Source of the DNA: Anaerolineae bacterium
Lineage (GTDB): Bacteria; Chloroflexota; Anaerolineae; Aggregatilineales; Phototrophicaceae
Reading direction: 5' to 3'
Assembly: GCA_022843745.1 (NCBI GenBank)
Contig: JALHNB010000030.1
Location: 1 to 64,000 of the forward strand
DNA: 64,000 nucleotides
The position numbers and the translations under genes are program-made. Positions 16,250 through 25,208 of this stretch are shown in pieces. The notes beneath the pieces were generated by a model. That model was not told the DNA's origin. It searched no databases and saw nothing but the letters and a program-made list of their open reading frames with translations. Positions within the stretch are counted from its first letter, which is position 1. Each line of letters begins with the position of its first letter.

Positions 16250-16462
16250 CGTGCGCCTTCCAGATGATAACTTTTGTATCAACATGATAACGATACCGCG
16301 TCTATATAGAATTAGCATAAAAGACCTATTTCGGAAACTGATCGGCTCACTTTCAATGGCCTTATCAATGACTGAATTTGTTTGAATCTTTCTAAACATA
16401 AGCTATAATGACCAGAAATGAACAGAAATTTTCAGCCAATGCATCAACAAGGAGCTTGTGTG

Positions 16463-16969
16463 ATGATTTCGGGTAGAAAGGTCATTCTCCTAAGCTTACT
16501 GTTAATTCTGGTTTTGGGCAGCCTGGTCGTACCTGCGATCGCTCAGGATGGTATCACAATTCGCGTCTGGCGGCATGTTGATGCTGGCTCTAACGATGGC
16601 GATGATGCGCTCGCGGCAGCTTATATTGAAGCGAACCCCGTTGTCATCTCTTTCGAATCTTTTGACTATCCCACCTATAGTCAAATATTACAAACTGAGC
16701 TGGTTGCTGGAACAGAGGCCGATGTCCTTAGGCGCTTCGGTGTCTGGGTATATGGTTATGCAGAGGGTGGACGGTTAGCGCCCATTTCTGAAACGGTTGT
16801 GCCGTTTATTGAAATTTTCCCATATAAGCAATTTATCGAACATCTCCCAAACCTCGATTTGTTATTTTATGACATTACACTTCCGTATATCTATAATGCA
16901 ATGCTTGGGATCGAGACCATCGACGAGGTGTTGCAGGCCATTCATGACGAAGCGAGTGTCTCGCTGTAA
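16463..16969 (+). pseudogene. Solute-binding protein with a large internal deletion
   Basis: The frame encodes 168 residues from the ATG at 16463 (AAGGAG 8 bases upstream), against about 420-450 for intact family 1 sugar-binding proteins. The first 110 residues are normal: signal peptide ending VPAIAQDG, then ITIRVWRHVDAGSNDG, SYSQIL-like PTYSQILQTELVAGTEADVL and YAEGGRLAPISE. The last 50 residues (LPYIYNAMLGIETIDEVLQAIHDEA) match the extreme C-terminus of such proteins. The whole middle, with the second lobe and hinge, is missing without a frameshift. It cannot bind sugar as a normal two-lobed protein. It stands next to a DeoR regulator and a rhamnosidase gene, so it may be the relic of a lost transporter. 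Confidence 0.75.
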
Positions 16970-16999
16970 GGTCTGATGAGGATCATTCAGGGGGACTAT

Positions 17000-17028
17000 A
17001 AGACACTCGAACGCTGGTGTCTTGTTTT
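17000..17028 (+). terminator. Probable terminator after the truncated binding-protein gene
   Basis: A 7-bp stem (AAGACAC at 17000-17006, GTGTCTT at 17017-17023) is followed by GTTTTG. It separates the truncated gene from the DeoR regulator. Confidence 0.55.
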
Positions 17029-17092
17029 GTGAATTGATGACACGGGCAGGAATACAGCGCGAATACAGCACGGACATGGCAGGGATGTGACA

Positions 17093-17872
17093 ATGAACAA
17101 CGCAGATTTAATGACGCTTGAGCGTCAAGAGCAAATAGTTGGGTTGGTGAATGAACTCGGACGATTAACGGTTACAGAGTTGAGTCAACGTTTTGGCGTG
17201 AGCGAAACAACGATTCGTCGCGATCTCGCGGCTCTCACTGCGCGTAGCCTCATTCGGCGAACTCATGGCGGTGCGGTTCGGCTGCGCCCGGTTGCAACCT
17301 CCGAAACGCCGATTTTGCAACGCCAGCATGAACATGTGGAGGACAAAGAGCGTATCGGCACGGCAGCCGCACGGCTGGTGCAGAATGGCGAAACCCTGCT
17401 GATTGTATCAGGCAGCACCGGCGTGGCGTTTGCACGTTGTCTGGAAGCACACTCCAACCTGACCGTCATTACCGATTCGCTGCTGATCGCGAACGAACTC
17501 CTGAATCAAGGTCAGCATCGAGTGATTATCCTCGGTGGAACCATAGACCCCGATGAGCAGGCGGTGCGGAGTTCACTCGCACGGGCAATGCTCAAGGATT
17601 TTCGAGTGGATAAGGTGTTTATCGGCACACGTGCAGCCTCGATTAATGGTGGTTTGAGCGCGGAAACGCCCGAAGAAGCCGAATTTTTTAAAGCCTGTAT
17701 TGATTGCGGACAGAACGTGATTCTGATTACGGACAGCAGCAAGTTTCATGTTTCGGCGCTGGTACGGCTGGCATCGCTTGAAGATATTCACACGATTGTT
17801 ACGGATTCGGGGATTGATGGAGAAATCGCGGAGCAGATTCGCGAACTCGGTGTCTATCTGATACTTGTCTAA
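17093..17872 (+). CDS. DeoR/GlpR-family transcriptional regulator
   Basis: Cytoplasmic sugar-responsive repressor of about 259 residues. N-terminal winged helix: ERQEQIVGLVNELGRLTV, TELSQRFGVSETTIRRDL (recognition helix) and the family hallmark RRTHGGAVRL. C-terminal DeoRC sensor domain, an isomerase-like fold that binds a phosphorylated sugar: ETLLIVSGSTGVAFARCL, ITDSLLIANEL, VIILGGTIDP, VFIGTRAASINGGLS and LITDSSKF. The ATG at 17093 has AGGG 8 bases before it; a GTG at 17087 is possible. It lies 72 bases before the GH106 gene in the same direction and most likely controls it. The inducer is inferred to be a sugar phosphate of that pathway. Confidence 0.92.
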   Translation: MNNADLMTLERQEQIVGLVNELGRLTVTELSQRFGVSETTIRRDLAALTARSLIRRTHGGAVRLRPVATSETPILQRQHEHVEDKERIGTAAARLVQNGETLLIVSGSTGVAFARCLEAHSNLTVITDSLLIANELLNQGQHRVIILGGTIDPDEQAVRSSLARAMLKDFRVDKVFIGTRAASINGGLSAETPEEAEFFKACIDCGQNVILITDSSKFHVSALVRLASLEDIHTIVTDSGIDGEIAEQIRELGVYLILV

Positions 17873-17944
17873 TGGGGTTTGTTTCGCTGCTCCCAAATAT
17901 ACCCAAAGCCAAATTAAAGATTTATACAGAGGATTTGACCAACA

Positions 17945-20740
17945 ATGAATTTAGATGGCATTTCGATTAGCGAATTTCGTACACCCTCGCCTGAATACCG
18001 CCCCTGGACTCGCTGGTGGTGGCCGGGTGGTGATGTCGAACTCGGCGAACTTTTGCGCGAAGTAAAATTGTTGGCGGACACGATGTTTGGCGGTGCGGAG
18101 ATTCAACCATTTACAGCAGGTATGAGCCAAAAAACGCTCAATGATCCGACTTCGGCTGTTTACGACTACGATAGCCCTGCTTATTACGAAAAACTGGCCG
18201 CCGTCATCGAAGAAGCCCGTAAAAACAGTATTCAGATTGACCTGACGATGGGATCGGGCTGGCCTGCTGGGGGTAAATTCGTACCCCTTGATGATAATGT
18301 TGATACCCTTCTGTATGGGGAAATGACGGTGACACGCGCGGTCAATATGCCTGTGCCTGCGCCAATCATGCCCTTTGCTTATGCGCTTTTCACGCAAGAG
18401 AGCACGATGCCGCTGCTGAGAGGCCGCGAATGGGTACAGACATTAACCTATCACCCCGAAGCAGTGCGATTGGTAGTAGTTGTCGCCGCGAGGATCGCCG
18501 AAAATGGGCGTTCGCCTGACCCGTCTGTTCTTACAGATACGATGGAACTTGATCTACCAACAGCGCTTGATATTACGGATTGCGTGAGTGACGGGTATTT
18601 GCAATGGCAGCCACCTTCACCCGGCACATGGCAGGTCATCGCCATTTACACCATGCCGAGCGGAAGCCGCCAGCTTATCACCGCGCAAATTGGCGAAACT
18701 TATGCGGTTGACCCCTTTGATAGCGCTGCGATTAACCGATATTACGAAAATTGGCTTGGAAAACATCCAGAATTATTGGAATTTGCAGGGACGACATTAC
18801 GCGCACTATTCAGTGACAGCTATGAGTATTTTCCACAGCGACATTTTGCCGATGATCTGATCGAGATGTTTCGCGCGAATCGCGGATATGACATCACGCC
18901 GTTTCTGCCAGCCGTGTTTCAGCCCGCTCGCGACCAACATTTTTTCTTCTTTAGCGGCCTGCGAACTGCGCCGGATTTTTCGTTTGGCGAGATCAGCAAG
19001 CGCATTATCCATGATTATGATCTCACCATTTCCGATCTGTTTTTCAAACACTGGTATCCGGTCAGTCGCCAATGGATAGAGGATAAAAATCTGCAATTTC
19101 GCCAACAGGGTTACAATCCGCCGCTGGATGTCATTAAAGCGGCAGGGGAGGCCAGCATTCCCGAAACGGAAGGTGGCAATGAACTGTGGCTCAAGCGGGT
19201 GGCATCGGGTGGACATCTCTATGGTCGCCCGCTGATTACGGCGGAGTCCTTTGTTTTCCTGCCGCAGGGTGGATTCGCCCTAACGCCGCAGGATTATAAG
19301 CAGGGGATTGACCTACTGATGACTTCTGGCGTGAATCAGATTATTTATCACGGCACACCGTATCGTTGGGATGAACCAGGTTATGGCGAGATTGGCTGGT
19401 CGCCGTTTATTTCGCCGCATGGCGCGATTGACATCACCGCGAATTTTTCTGAAGCCGATGTGTTCTGGAAATATCAGACCGACATTAATCTCTATGCGGC
19501 GCGTTTACAGGCTCTTTTGCGTCAGGGAAAGCCGGATGCCGATCTGGTTGTCTATCTGCCATTGTTTGATAAGCCGGATGATCCCAAATTTGCCTTCGCA
19601 TTGCAGACGATTGATGCCAACGGACGCACCTGGGAATGGGTGAACGACGAACTGCTGATCTGCGCTGAGTGGACAGACAGCGGCCTCAAAGTTGGCGAGA
19701 TGCTGTTTCAAGGCGTTGTTTTGCCAAATGTACAATCGCTGCCTGTGGCTGTCGCGGAAAGTTTAGCAAGGTTGGCAAAAGCAGGCTCTCCAATCGTCAT
19801 TTTTGGTCAAAGACCCACGCAGCAGCCGGGCTATCTGAATTATCAGGCGAATGACCGGGCGGTTGCGAATCTTGCGGAAACAATTATCAGCCAGATATCG
19901 AGCGCTTATGCCGCAGATGTTGATTCTCTGGCGACATGCGTTCAAAATCTGCCAGTAGGGAAAATTAGCTATGCCCCCAATCCGTCTTTGCGCTGCATCC
20001 GGCGAAAACTGGAAAATGGCTATATCTCGTTTCTACGCAATACGACGGAAGATGCCACGAATTTCAAATTTGTCGTTGATTCGTCTTTAAGTGTTGGCTA
20101 CTGGTTCGATGCACTCAGTGGAAATGTTTATTCCGCACAGGTTGTTGATGGTCAGGTGACGGGTTGGCTGCCTGGATTCGGGTCAATCGCGCTGGTTTGT
20201 AGTTCAGAAGCCCTGTTCGCGGCAAGTGAATTGACCGATGGCAATCCGGTGGCAGAGCCGGTTCTCACTGAGTCGATTCCTCTGGCGGATTGGAAACTCG
20301 AAATTACGGGTCAGGATGTCCCAGGTGGGCAAGTGACGATAGCAGCCGACGGATTGGGAGACTGGCGCACACGTGAGGGTTTGCTGCATGTTTCGTCTCC
20401 AGGGGTTTATACGACGCAATTGCGTTTAAAGGCTCTTGAGGCGAATAAGCAATATGTTTTAGATTTGGGCGAGGTTTTTGCCGCCGCTGAGGTTAAGGTG
20501 AATGGACAAGCCGCCGGACACGCGATTTTTTCGCCGTATCAGGTCGATGTGACCGAATACCTCAGAGCAGGCGATAATGTCATGGAAATCACCGTTACGC
20601 CATCACTGCGTAATCGTCTTATTGGCAAGGCGCTGCGTGGCGACCCGGAGTATGCGCAGTTTCGCGGGGGATTTATAGGGCCGAGTAATCCTGTGCCGTC
20701 TGGTTTGGTCGGACCAGTGACACTTAAAATTATACCTTGA
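17945..20740 (+). CDS. Glycoside hydrolase family 106-type alpha-L-rhamnosidase
   Basis: 931 residues. The N-terminus has the pattern typical of GH106: PEYRPWTRWWWPGGDVE (residues 16-32), FGGAEIQPF and DLTMGSGWPAGG, followed by an (alpha/beta)8 barrel containing TAESFVFLP and GVNQIIYHGTPYRWDEPG. The C-terminus (about 770-931) has galactose-binding-like beta-sandwich features, including LDLGEVFAAAEVKVNGQAAG and SPYQVDVTEYLRAGDN. The enzyme would release terminal alpha-L-rhamnose from plant polysaccharides or glycosides. There is no signal peptide, so it should act on imported oligosaccharides or glycosides in the cytoplasm. The ribosome-binding site is weak (GAGG 12 bases before the ATG). Partner of the DeoR gene upstream; the rhamnose-type transporter is at 52-57 kb. 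Confidence 0.82.
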   Translation: MNLDGISISEFRTPSPEYRPWTRWWWPGGDVELGELLREVKLLADTMFGGAEIQPFTAGMSQKTLNDPTSAVYDYDSPAYYEKLAAVIEEARKNSIQIDLTMGSGWPAGGKFVPLDDNVDTLLYGEMTVTRAVNMPVPAPIMPFAYALFTQESTMPLLRGREWVQTLTYHPEAVRLVVVVAARIAENGRSPDPSVLTDTMELDLPTALDITDCVSDGYLQWQPPSPGTWQVIAIYTMPSGSRQLITAQIGETYAVDPFDSAAINRYYENWLGKHPELLEFAGTTLRALFSDSYEYFPQRHFADDLIEMFRANRGYDITPFLPAVFQPARDQHFFFFSGLRTAPDFSFGEISKRIIHDYDLTISDLFFKHWYPVSRQWIEDKNLQFRQQGYNPPLDVIKAAGEASIPETEGGNELWLKRVASGGHLYGRPLITAESFVFLPQGGFALTPQDYKQGIDLLMTSGVNQIIYHGTPYRWDEPGYGEIGWSPFISPHGAIDITANFSEADVFWKYQTDINLYAARLQALLRQGKPDADLVVYLPLFDKPDDPKFAFALQTIDANGRTWEWVNDELLICAEWTDSGLKVGEMLFQGVVLPNVQSLPVAVAESLARLAKAGSPIVIFGQRPTQQPGYLNYQANDRAVANLAETIISQISSAYAADVDSLATCVQNLPVGKISYAPNPSLRCIRRKLENGYISFLRNTTEDATNFKFVVDSSLSVGYWFDALSGNVYSAQVVDGQVTGWLPGFGSIALVCSSEALFAASELTDGNPVAEPVLTESIPLADWKLEITGQDVPGGQVTIAADGLGDWRTREGLLHVSSPGVYTTQLRLKALEANKQYVLDLGEVFAAAEVKVNGQAAGHAIFSPYQVDVTEYLRAGDNVMEITVTPSLRNRLIGKALRGDPEYAQFRGGFIGPSNPVPSGLVGPVTLKIIP

Positions 20741-20854
20741 TGCCCGTGAGCGTAATTCCCTGAATAATCGATGCTGAGGCTGAACTGCTACGCCTCCAAT
20801 ATCTGGCAAAAACCCTGAACGTATGTGAGACTCTGCCAGATAAGGAGATCGGAT

Positions 20855-22093
20855 TTGAGCGAACAAGTAGATATTGTGATCGTCGGTGCTGGCGCAGCGG
20901 GGTTAATGGCGGGGATATGGGCAGGCCGCACACATCCCGGTTGCACGATTGTGATTCTCGACGGTGCTCGTAAGCTTGGTGCGAAAATCCTTGTCGCGGG
21001 GGGCGGGCGTTGTAATGTCACTCATGATGAAGTGGACGCGAATGCCTACGCGGGATCATCACGGAATGCGATCAAAAAAGTGCTGCGCCGTTTTGATGTG
21101 CCGCAAACGATTGATTTTTTTCGCGAACTAGGCGTGAAGCTCAAGCGTGAGGAAACGGGCAAGCTGTTTCCAACGACTGATAACTCCCAAACGGTGTTGG
21201 ATGCTCTTTTTATAGCGATTCATGAAAGCCGTGTGGTCATCAAACACCCGTGCCGCGTTGAAACGATCCGCAAAGAGAATGATTTATTTTGCGTGGCAGG
21301 GGAGTGGGGACAGATTGATGCGAAGTCCCTCATTATGGCGACTGGCGGGAAAAGTCTGCCAAAAACGGGTTCGGATGGTCATGGGTATGAGATCGCTCGC
21401 ACATTTGGGCATCAGATTACTCGGCGTGTTTTTCCGGCGCTTGTCCCGCTGACTCTACCGAAAGATCATTTTATCTGCCAACTCAGCGGCCTGACTCTGC
21501 CCACGACCATCGAGTTGTATTCTTCAGACGGCAAAAAAAGCGTTTGGTTTACGGATTCCACGCTTTGCACCCATTTTGGCTTGTCTGGGCCGTCGATTCT
21601 GGATTTTAGCCGCTATTATATCGACGCAAAATTTGATGACCCAAAGGCAGTCGCAGCGATCAATTGGCTGCCGGGGACGACCACCGAGCAATTTGAGGCT
21701 GAACTCCTATCGCTTGGACGGGTGACACCACTGAAGCATCTGACTCAGCACTTGCCGGAGCGCCTGTCTCGGATGTTGTGCGCGCAAGCCAGTATCGAAC
21801 CGGGTACACGTGGCGACCAGATGACACGAGAACAGCGAAAAACCTTGGCGCAATTTGTAACACGGCTTGAACTGCCCATTACCGGGAATCGCGGTTTTAC
21901 GTATGCGGAAGTGACTGCCGGAGGTGTGCCATTATCCGACATCCGGCTTGAAACGATGGAATCGCGACTCTGTTCAGGACTTCACTTCTGTGGTGAGATT
22001 TGTGATGTCGATGGGCGTATCGGTGGTTACAATTTTCAGTGGGCATGGTCAAGCGGTTATGTTGCAGGTGTATCGGTAGGGGAGGAACGATAA
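20855..22093 (+). CDS. HI0933/YhiN-family FAD-dependent oxidoreductase
   Basis: About 412 residues. The start is taken as the TTG at 20855, which has AAGGAG 7 bases upstream; the product then begins with the dinucleotide-binding motif DIVIVGAGAAGLMAGIWAG. Other family marks are KLGAKILVAGGGRCNVTH (the GGGRCN motif), MATGGKSLPKTGSDGHGY, and the C-terminal FCGEICDVDGRIGGYNFQWA (19-20 residues from the end). This is a widespread flavoprotein family of unproven reaction, in some members linked to tRNA or redox chemistry. It stands alone with its own terminator. Confidence 0.9.
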   Translation: MSEQVDIVIVGAGAAGLMAGIWAGRTHPGCTIVILDGARKLGAKILVAGGGRCNVTHDEVDANAYAGSSRNAIKKVLRRFDVPQTIDFFRELGVKLKREETGKLFPTTDNSQTVLDALFIAIHESRVVIKHPCRVETIRKENDLFCVAGEWGQIDAKSLIMATGGKSLPKTGSDGHGYEIARTFGHQITRRVFPALVPLTLPKDHFICQLSGLTLPTTIELYSSDGKKSVWFTDSTLCTHFGLSGPSILDFSRYYIDAKFDDPKAVAAINWLPGTTTEQFEAELLSLGRVTPLKHLTQHLPERLSRMLCAQASIEPGTRGDQMTREQRKTLAQFVTRLELPITGNRGFTYAEVTAGGVPLSDIRLETMESRLCSGLHFCGEICDVDGRIGGYNFQWAWSSGYVAGVSVGEER

Positions 22094-22118
22094 GGGTTTG
22101 GCGCGACCAAACCCTTTT
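22092..22118. terminator. Terminator shared by converging genes
   Basis: A perfect 10-bp stem (AAGGGTTTGG at 22092-22101 and complement at 22107-22116, five-base loop) has TTTT on the plus strand and AAGGG-flanking A-runs giving T's on the minus strand. It overlaps the stop codon of the flavoprotein gene and lies 7 bases from the stop of the cyclase gene. Confidence 0.8.
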
Positions 22119-22124
22119 AAGATT

Positions 22125-23012
22125 TTACGCAATCGCAATCGGATGTACCCACGAGCCGGTAGAGCCTTGCAGTCGCAGCGGTGTGACGATCAGCACAAAC
22201 TCGTACACTTGTTGAGCGGCTAATTCTTCGAGATACAAATTTTCAAGATGGGTAACGCCGTTATGCACCAGTAAAAAGCGGTGTACGGGGTGATCGAAGG
22301 GCGGGAAAGCTTCAACCGTCATATTATCCGCACCAGCCAGGATCATACCCTGCTTGAATAAATACTGTGCAGATTCCAGCCCAAGCCCCGCAATCGCATC
22401 GCTGTAAGCCTGGTTGCCATCCCGCAAATGCTGATAAAAGCCGGTGCGCACCAAGACGGCTGTTCCGGGATGAATTTGTGTCCCTTGTGCTGTCAATGTC
22501 CCAGCAATGTCTTCCGCCGTAATCACGTAACCATCTGGCAGGACATCCACATTTCGGAAGCGTGCGATATCTAATAGGACAGCTCGAGTGACGATCGGGG
22601 GCATCTCGGCAATGCTCAGATGCGTTTGCCCTTTAAAATTGACACTTTCGGAAGCAGCAACGGTTTTGTCTGGGCCATTATAGAGACGTACTCTGCCGTT
22701 TGGATCAGGATTACCCGCCTCATCCTGATGTTCCCCGATATGACATAATGCATCGATGTGCGTCCCTGTGTGCGCGGCCATCGTGATTGCTTCAGCTGCT
22801 GCCGAGGCGGGTAATATCTCGTTGAGATCGCCATGACGCAGGCGAGGGGTCAAGGTGTATGGAACCATTGGCCCAGGCACAGGAATGCCCTCGTAATGAA
22901 CGACTGCCAGGCTGTAAACGCTGCCCGTGCGTATTAAACCTAACAATTCAGGGGTTACTTTTGGTATTGGGAGCACGCCATAGGAATTGAGTTGTCCGGG
23001 TTGAGCAGTCAT
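22125..23012 (-). CDS. Cyclase-family (kynurenine formamidase-like) metal-dependent hydrolase
   Basis: 295 residues. The defining metal motif H-x-G-T-H-x-D-x-x-x-H is present as HTGTHIDALCH (residues 81-91). Further family marks are SLAVVHYEGIPVPGP near the N-terminus, RAVLLDIARF, GTAVLVRTGF and ADNMTVEAFPPFDHPVHRFLLVHNGV in the C-terminal half. Proteins of this family hydrolyse amides or lactones, or dehydrate, using a mononuclear or dinuclear metal site. The substrate is not known; a formamidase role in tryptophan breakdown cannot be claimed, as no other kynurenine gene is near. It lies 11 bases downstream of the STAS-like gene region and is probably co-transcribed with it. Confidence 0.88.
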   Translation of the reverse strand: MTAQPGQLNSYGVLPIPKVTPELLGLIRTGSVYSLAVVHYEGIPVPGPMVPYTLTPRLRHGDLNEILPASAAAEAITMAAHTGTHIDALCHIGEHQDEAGNPDPNGRVRLYNGPDKTVAASESVNFKGQTHLSIAEMPPIVTRAVLLDIARFRNVDVLPDGYVITAEDIAGTLTAQGTQIHPGTAVLVRTGFYQHLRDGNQAYSDAIAGLGLESAQYLFKQGMILAGADNMTVEAFPPFDHPVHRFLLVHNGVTHLENLYLEELAAQQVYEFVLIVTPLRLQGSTGSWVHPIAIA

Positions 23013-23023
23013 TGTTGGTTAAC

Positions 23024-23407
23024 TTAACTTTTTCCTGCTTCGTTCGTAATCGCGTCCTGAAGAAATTTCATTGCTTCAGCTTCGGTGGTGAAGAATTTTG
23101 CTTTCTCGTAGCGCGTGACTTTGAAAATCGTCTCGCTCAATGATCGAACGAAAGTTGAGGCACCGCAAATGACAATGTGGGCGCATCGTGGGTGCGACAT
23201 GGTGGGCACGTTGCGGGCGCGTAATATACCAGACGGTATCTGGCGAATTTTTTCGACATTGATTAAGATGTGCATGTCTACTGTTGCTTTATCGAGATAG
23301 ACTATTGCGTCATCATTGACGCGTTTAATATCATCCACACTCCATGGCTCGTCATAATAGAAGTAGATGATCCTGTTATTTTCCCTGACTTCGAATTTAG
23401 CTCCCAT
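23024..23407 (-). CDS. Small STAS/SpoIIAA-like protein, function unknown
   Basis: 127 residues from the ATG at 23407 (AGGGAAG 5 bases upstream). The pattern is alternate beta and alpha: FEVRENNRIIYFYYDEPWSVDDI, DMHILINVEKIRQIPSG, CAHIVICGASTFVRSLSETIF and a final helix FFTTEAEAMKFLQDAI. This is the layout of SpoIIAA-like STAS domains found in many uncharacterised bacterial proteins, including the C-terminal A-E-A-x-x-F/W-L helix. It has no transmembrane segment. A regulatory or ligand-binding role is likely but unproven. Confidence 0.6.
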   Translation of the reverse strand: MGAKFEVRENNRIIYFYYDEPWSVDDIKRVNDDAIVYLDKATVDMHILINVEKIRQIPSGILRARNVPTMSHPRCAHIVICGASTFVRSLSETIFKVTRYEKAKFFTTEAEAMKFLQDAITNEAGKS

Positions 23408-23443
23408 TCGTTCTTCCCTTGTGGTTGGTATAGATAATAGCAT

Positions 23444-23734
23444 TTTCAGACTGGTTATATTAAATTATATCAGCTAAAGATGCTTAGAATAATTTTTGTC
23501 CTGTTAATTTGTGCAAAATTCATGATGTAAACTACATGAAAGTGATTTACAATTCAAACTAATACAATAATTAAGATACATCAGTTAGTATCTGCATACC
23601 TTTATTGTTTTCTCATTTTGGGGGTTTACACTTTTCACAAAGTTAAGTATAAACATCATTAGCAACTATACCTCTCAAAATTTAAGTATTATTTCTAAAG
23701 ACAACTTTGAAACATTTGGAATCAGGAGCACCAC
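23444..23734. other. AT-rich intergenic region before the P450 gene
   Basis: This 290-bp stretch between divergent genes is much richer in A+T than its surroundings. It contains the P450 promoter (separate entry) and a short inverted repeat CATG-ATGTAAACTA-CATG near 23521. No reading frame of note was seen. Confidence 0.6.
23625..23653 (+). promoter_or_regulatory. Sigma-70-type promoter of the P450 gene
   Basis: TTTACA (23625-23630) and TATAAA (23648-23653) stand exactly 17 bp apart, each one base from consensus. Transcription would begin near 23660, giving a leader of about 75 bases before the ATG at 23735. Confidence 0.65.
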
Positions 23735-25099
23735 ATGAAAATCATCCACCCTCCTGGCCCGGCAGGTTTACCGTTCGTAGGCTCAGCCACGAAGATTGTG
23801 AACCCTGAAAACATCCTGTTGTTTCTTGAGCAGAATGCTCGTCACTACGGTGACATTTCACATTTTACCGCGTTTGGGATGCAGTTCTACTTTGTTAACC
23901 ATCCCGACTATATTCAGCAAGTATTGGTCACAGACGGCGAAAAATATCATAAAGATCGCATGACCAAACTAGTTGGCAAAAAATTCCTCGGAAATGGCCT
24001 GATTTTTAATGAAGGCGAATTCCATAAAAGACAACGAAAACATATCCAGCCCGCTTTTCATCACAATCGTTTAAAAACCTATGTCGCTCAGATTAATGAT
24101 ATTACCAATAGCTGGTTAGATAGTATTGACGATTGCCAGGTTGTATCGATTCATCCAGCAATGATGAAACTGACATTGGCCATTGTCTGTAAGGCGCTTT
24201 TCAATACTAATTTATCTGACGGCGAGACCGGGCACAGAGTTGAAAAAGCGATGGACTATTTTCACGAGGTTATGGGTATCGAGGCACGATCTGTCATCCC
24301 TATTCCTGATTGGCTGCCGATTCCCCGAAAGCGACGCTTGAAGCGTTCAATGCAGTATCTTCATGAAGTAGTTCATGAGATCATTGCCGAAAATCGGTTA
24401 AAGGGCAAAGATGATGGGTCATTGATCTCGATGATGATGTCCATCACGGATGAAAATAATCAACCGGCAATGGATGACCCACAGGTTATGGATGAAAGCA
24501 TTACCCTATTTATGGCGGGACATGAAACCTCCGCATTGGCTCTCGCATGGGCATGTTACCTGCTGGCTCGACATCCTGAGACTCAACACAGACTTCAGCA
24601 GGAAGTTAAAACGGTTCTTGATGGACGACGGGCTACCATGGAGGACATTCCTCGACTGACATATACAACGATGGTTATCAAGGAAATTCTCAGGCTCTAC
24701 CCGCCAGGGTGGATTTTGGGGCGAGAGCCAATTGAACCGACGACTATAGGTGACTATGCTATTCCGCAAGGCGCGATTATTTTCATCAGTCCGTATGTTG
24801 TCCATCGGGATAAGCGCTTTTTCGATGATCCAGACACTTTCCGTCCTGAACGTTTTGACTCTGCGCATGAAAAAGATATTCCTCGTTACGCCTATTTCCC
24901 ATTTGGCGGAGGGTCGCGGGTTTGTATGGGGGCGGGGTTTGCCACAATGGAAATGCAGCTTGTGTTGGCGACCATTATGCAGCGTTTTACGATGCAATTA
25001 ACAACGGATGCCAAAGTAGGGGTTGTTTCTGGGCTGACCTTGATGCCAGATCGACCCATTAACTTATCCTTTCAAAAGCTCAATCACACATCTGTCTAA
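23735..25099 (+). CDS. Cytochrome P450 monooxygenase
   Basis: A soluble 454-residue P450 without membrane anchor. All signature elements are intact: the oxygen-activating I-helix MAGHETSALALAW (about 257-269), the E-x-x-R of the K-helix KEILRLYPP, the PERF segment FRPERF, and the haem loop FPFGGGSRVCMGAG with the cysteine thiolate ligand near residue 388. The N-terminus PPGPAGLPFVGSA resembles the proline hinge of CYP4/CYP102-like enzymes. CAGGAG precedes the ATG. It needs separate electron partners; no ferredoxin or reductase gene is near. The substrate is unknown. It is followed by an unrecognised helical protein that may be functionally linked, with isoprenoid precursor genes 6 kb further on. 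Confidence 0.95.
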   Translation: MKIIHPPGPAGLPFVGSATKIVNPENILLFLEQNARHYGDISHFTAFGMQFYFVNHPDYIQQVLVTDGEKYHKDRMTKLVGKKFLGNGLIFNEGEFHKRQRKHIQPAFHHNRLKTYVAQINDITNSWLDSIDDCQVVSIHPAMMKLTLAIVCKALFNTNLSDGETGHRVEKAMDYFHEVMGIEARSVIPIPDWLPIPRKRRLKRSMQYLHEVVHEIIAENRLKGKDDGSLISMMMSITDENNQPAMDDPQVMDESITLFMAGHETSALALAWACYLLARHPETQHRLQQEVKTVLDGRRATMEDIPRLTYTTMVIKEILRLYPPGWILGREPIEPTTIGDYAIPQGAIIFISPYVVHRDKRFFDDPDTFRPERFDSAHEKDIPRYAYFPFGGGSRVCMGAGFATMEMQLVLATIMQRFTMQLTTDAKVGVVSGLTLMPDRPINLSFQKLNHTSV

Positions 25100-25105
25100 T
25101 TAAAT

Positions 25106-25160
25106 CCACTAAAATCTGGGGTTCAGCGCTTAAATCCTGGGTTCATGGAAATTTTAGTGG
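25106..25160 (+). repeat. Inverted repeat enclosing a direct repeat, leader of the helical-protein gene
   Basis: CCACTAAAAT (25106-25115) is perfectly complementary to ATTTTAGTGG (25151-25160). The 35-base interior holds a 14-bp direct repeat, AAATCTGGGGTTCA (25112-25125) and AAATCCTGGGTTCA (25132-25145). It lies 7 bases after the P450 stop and 48 bases before the next start, so it could act at RNA level on the downstream gene. Confidence 0.5.
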
Positions 25161-25208
25161 TGGTATTACATTCTAAATTTCATTATCGCATTGCATAGGA
25201 GGAAAACA

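Noticed and set aside
22125-23012. Kynurenine formamidase in a tryptophan-breakdown operon
   Set aside because: The metal motif fits the cyclase family, but no kynureninase or dioxygenase gene is near, so the specific name is not supported.
24506-24997. 163-residue frame on the minus strand inside the P450 gene
   Set aside because: It lies wholly within a gene with complete P450 motifs and has no ribosome-binding site or recognisable sequence.
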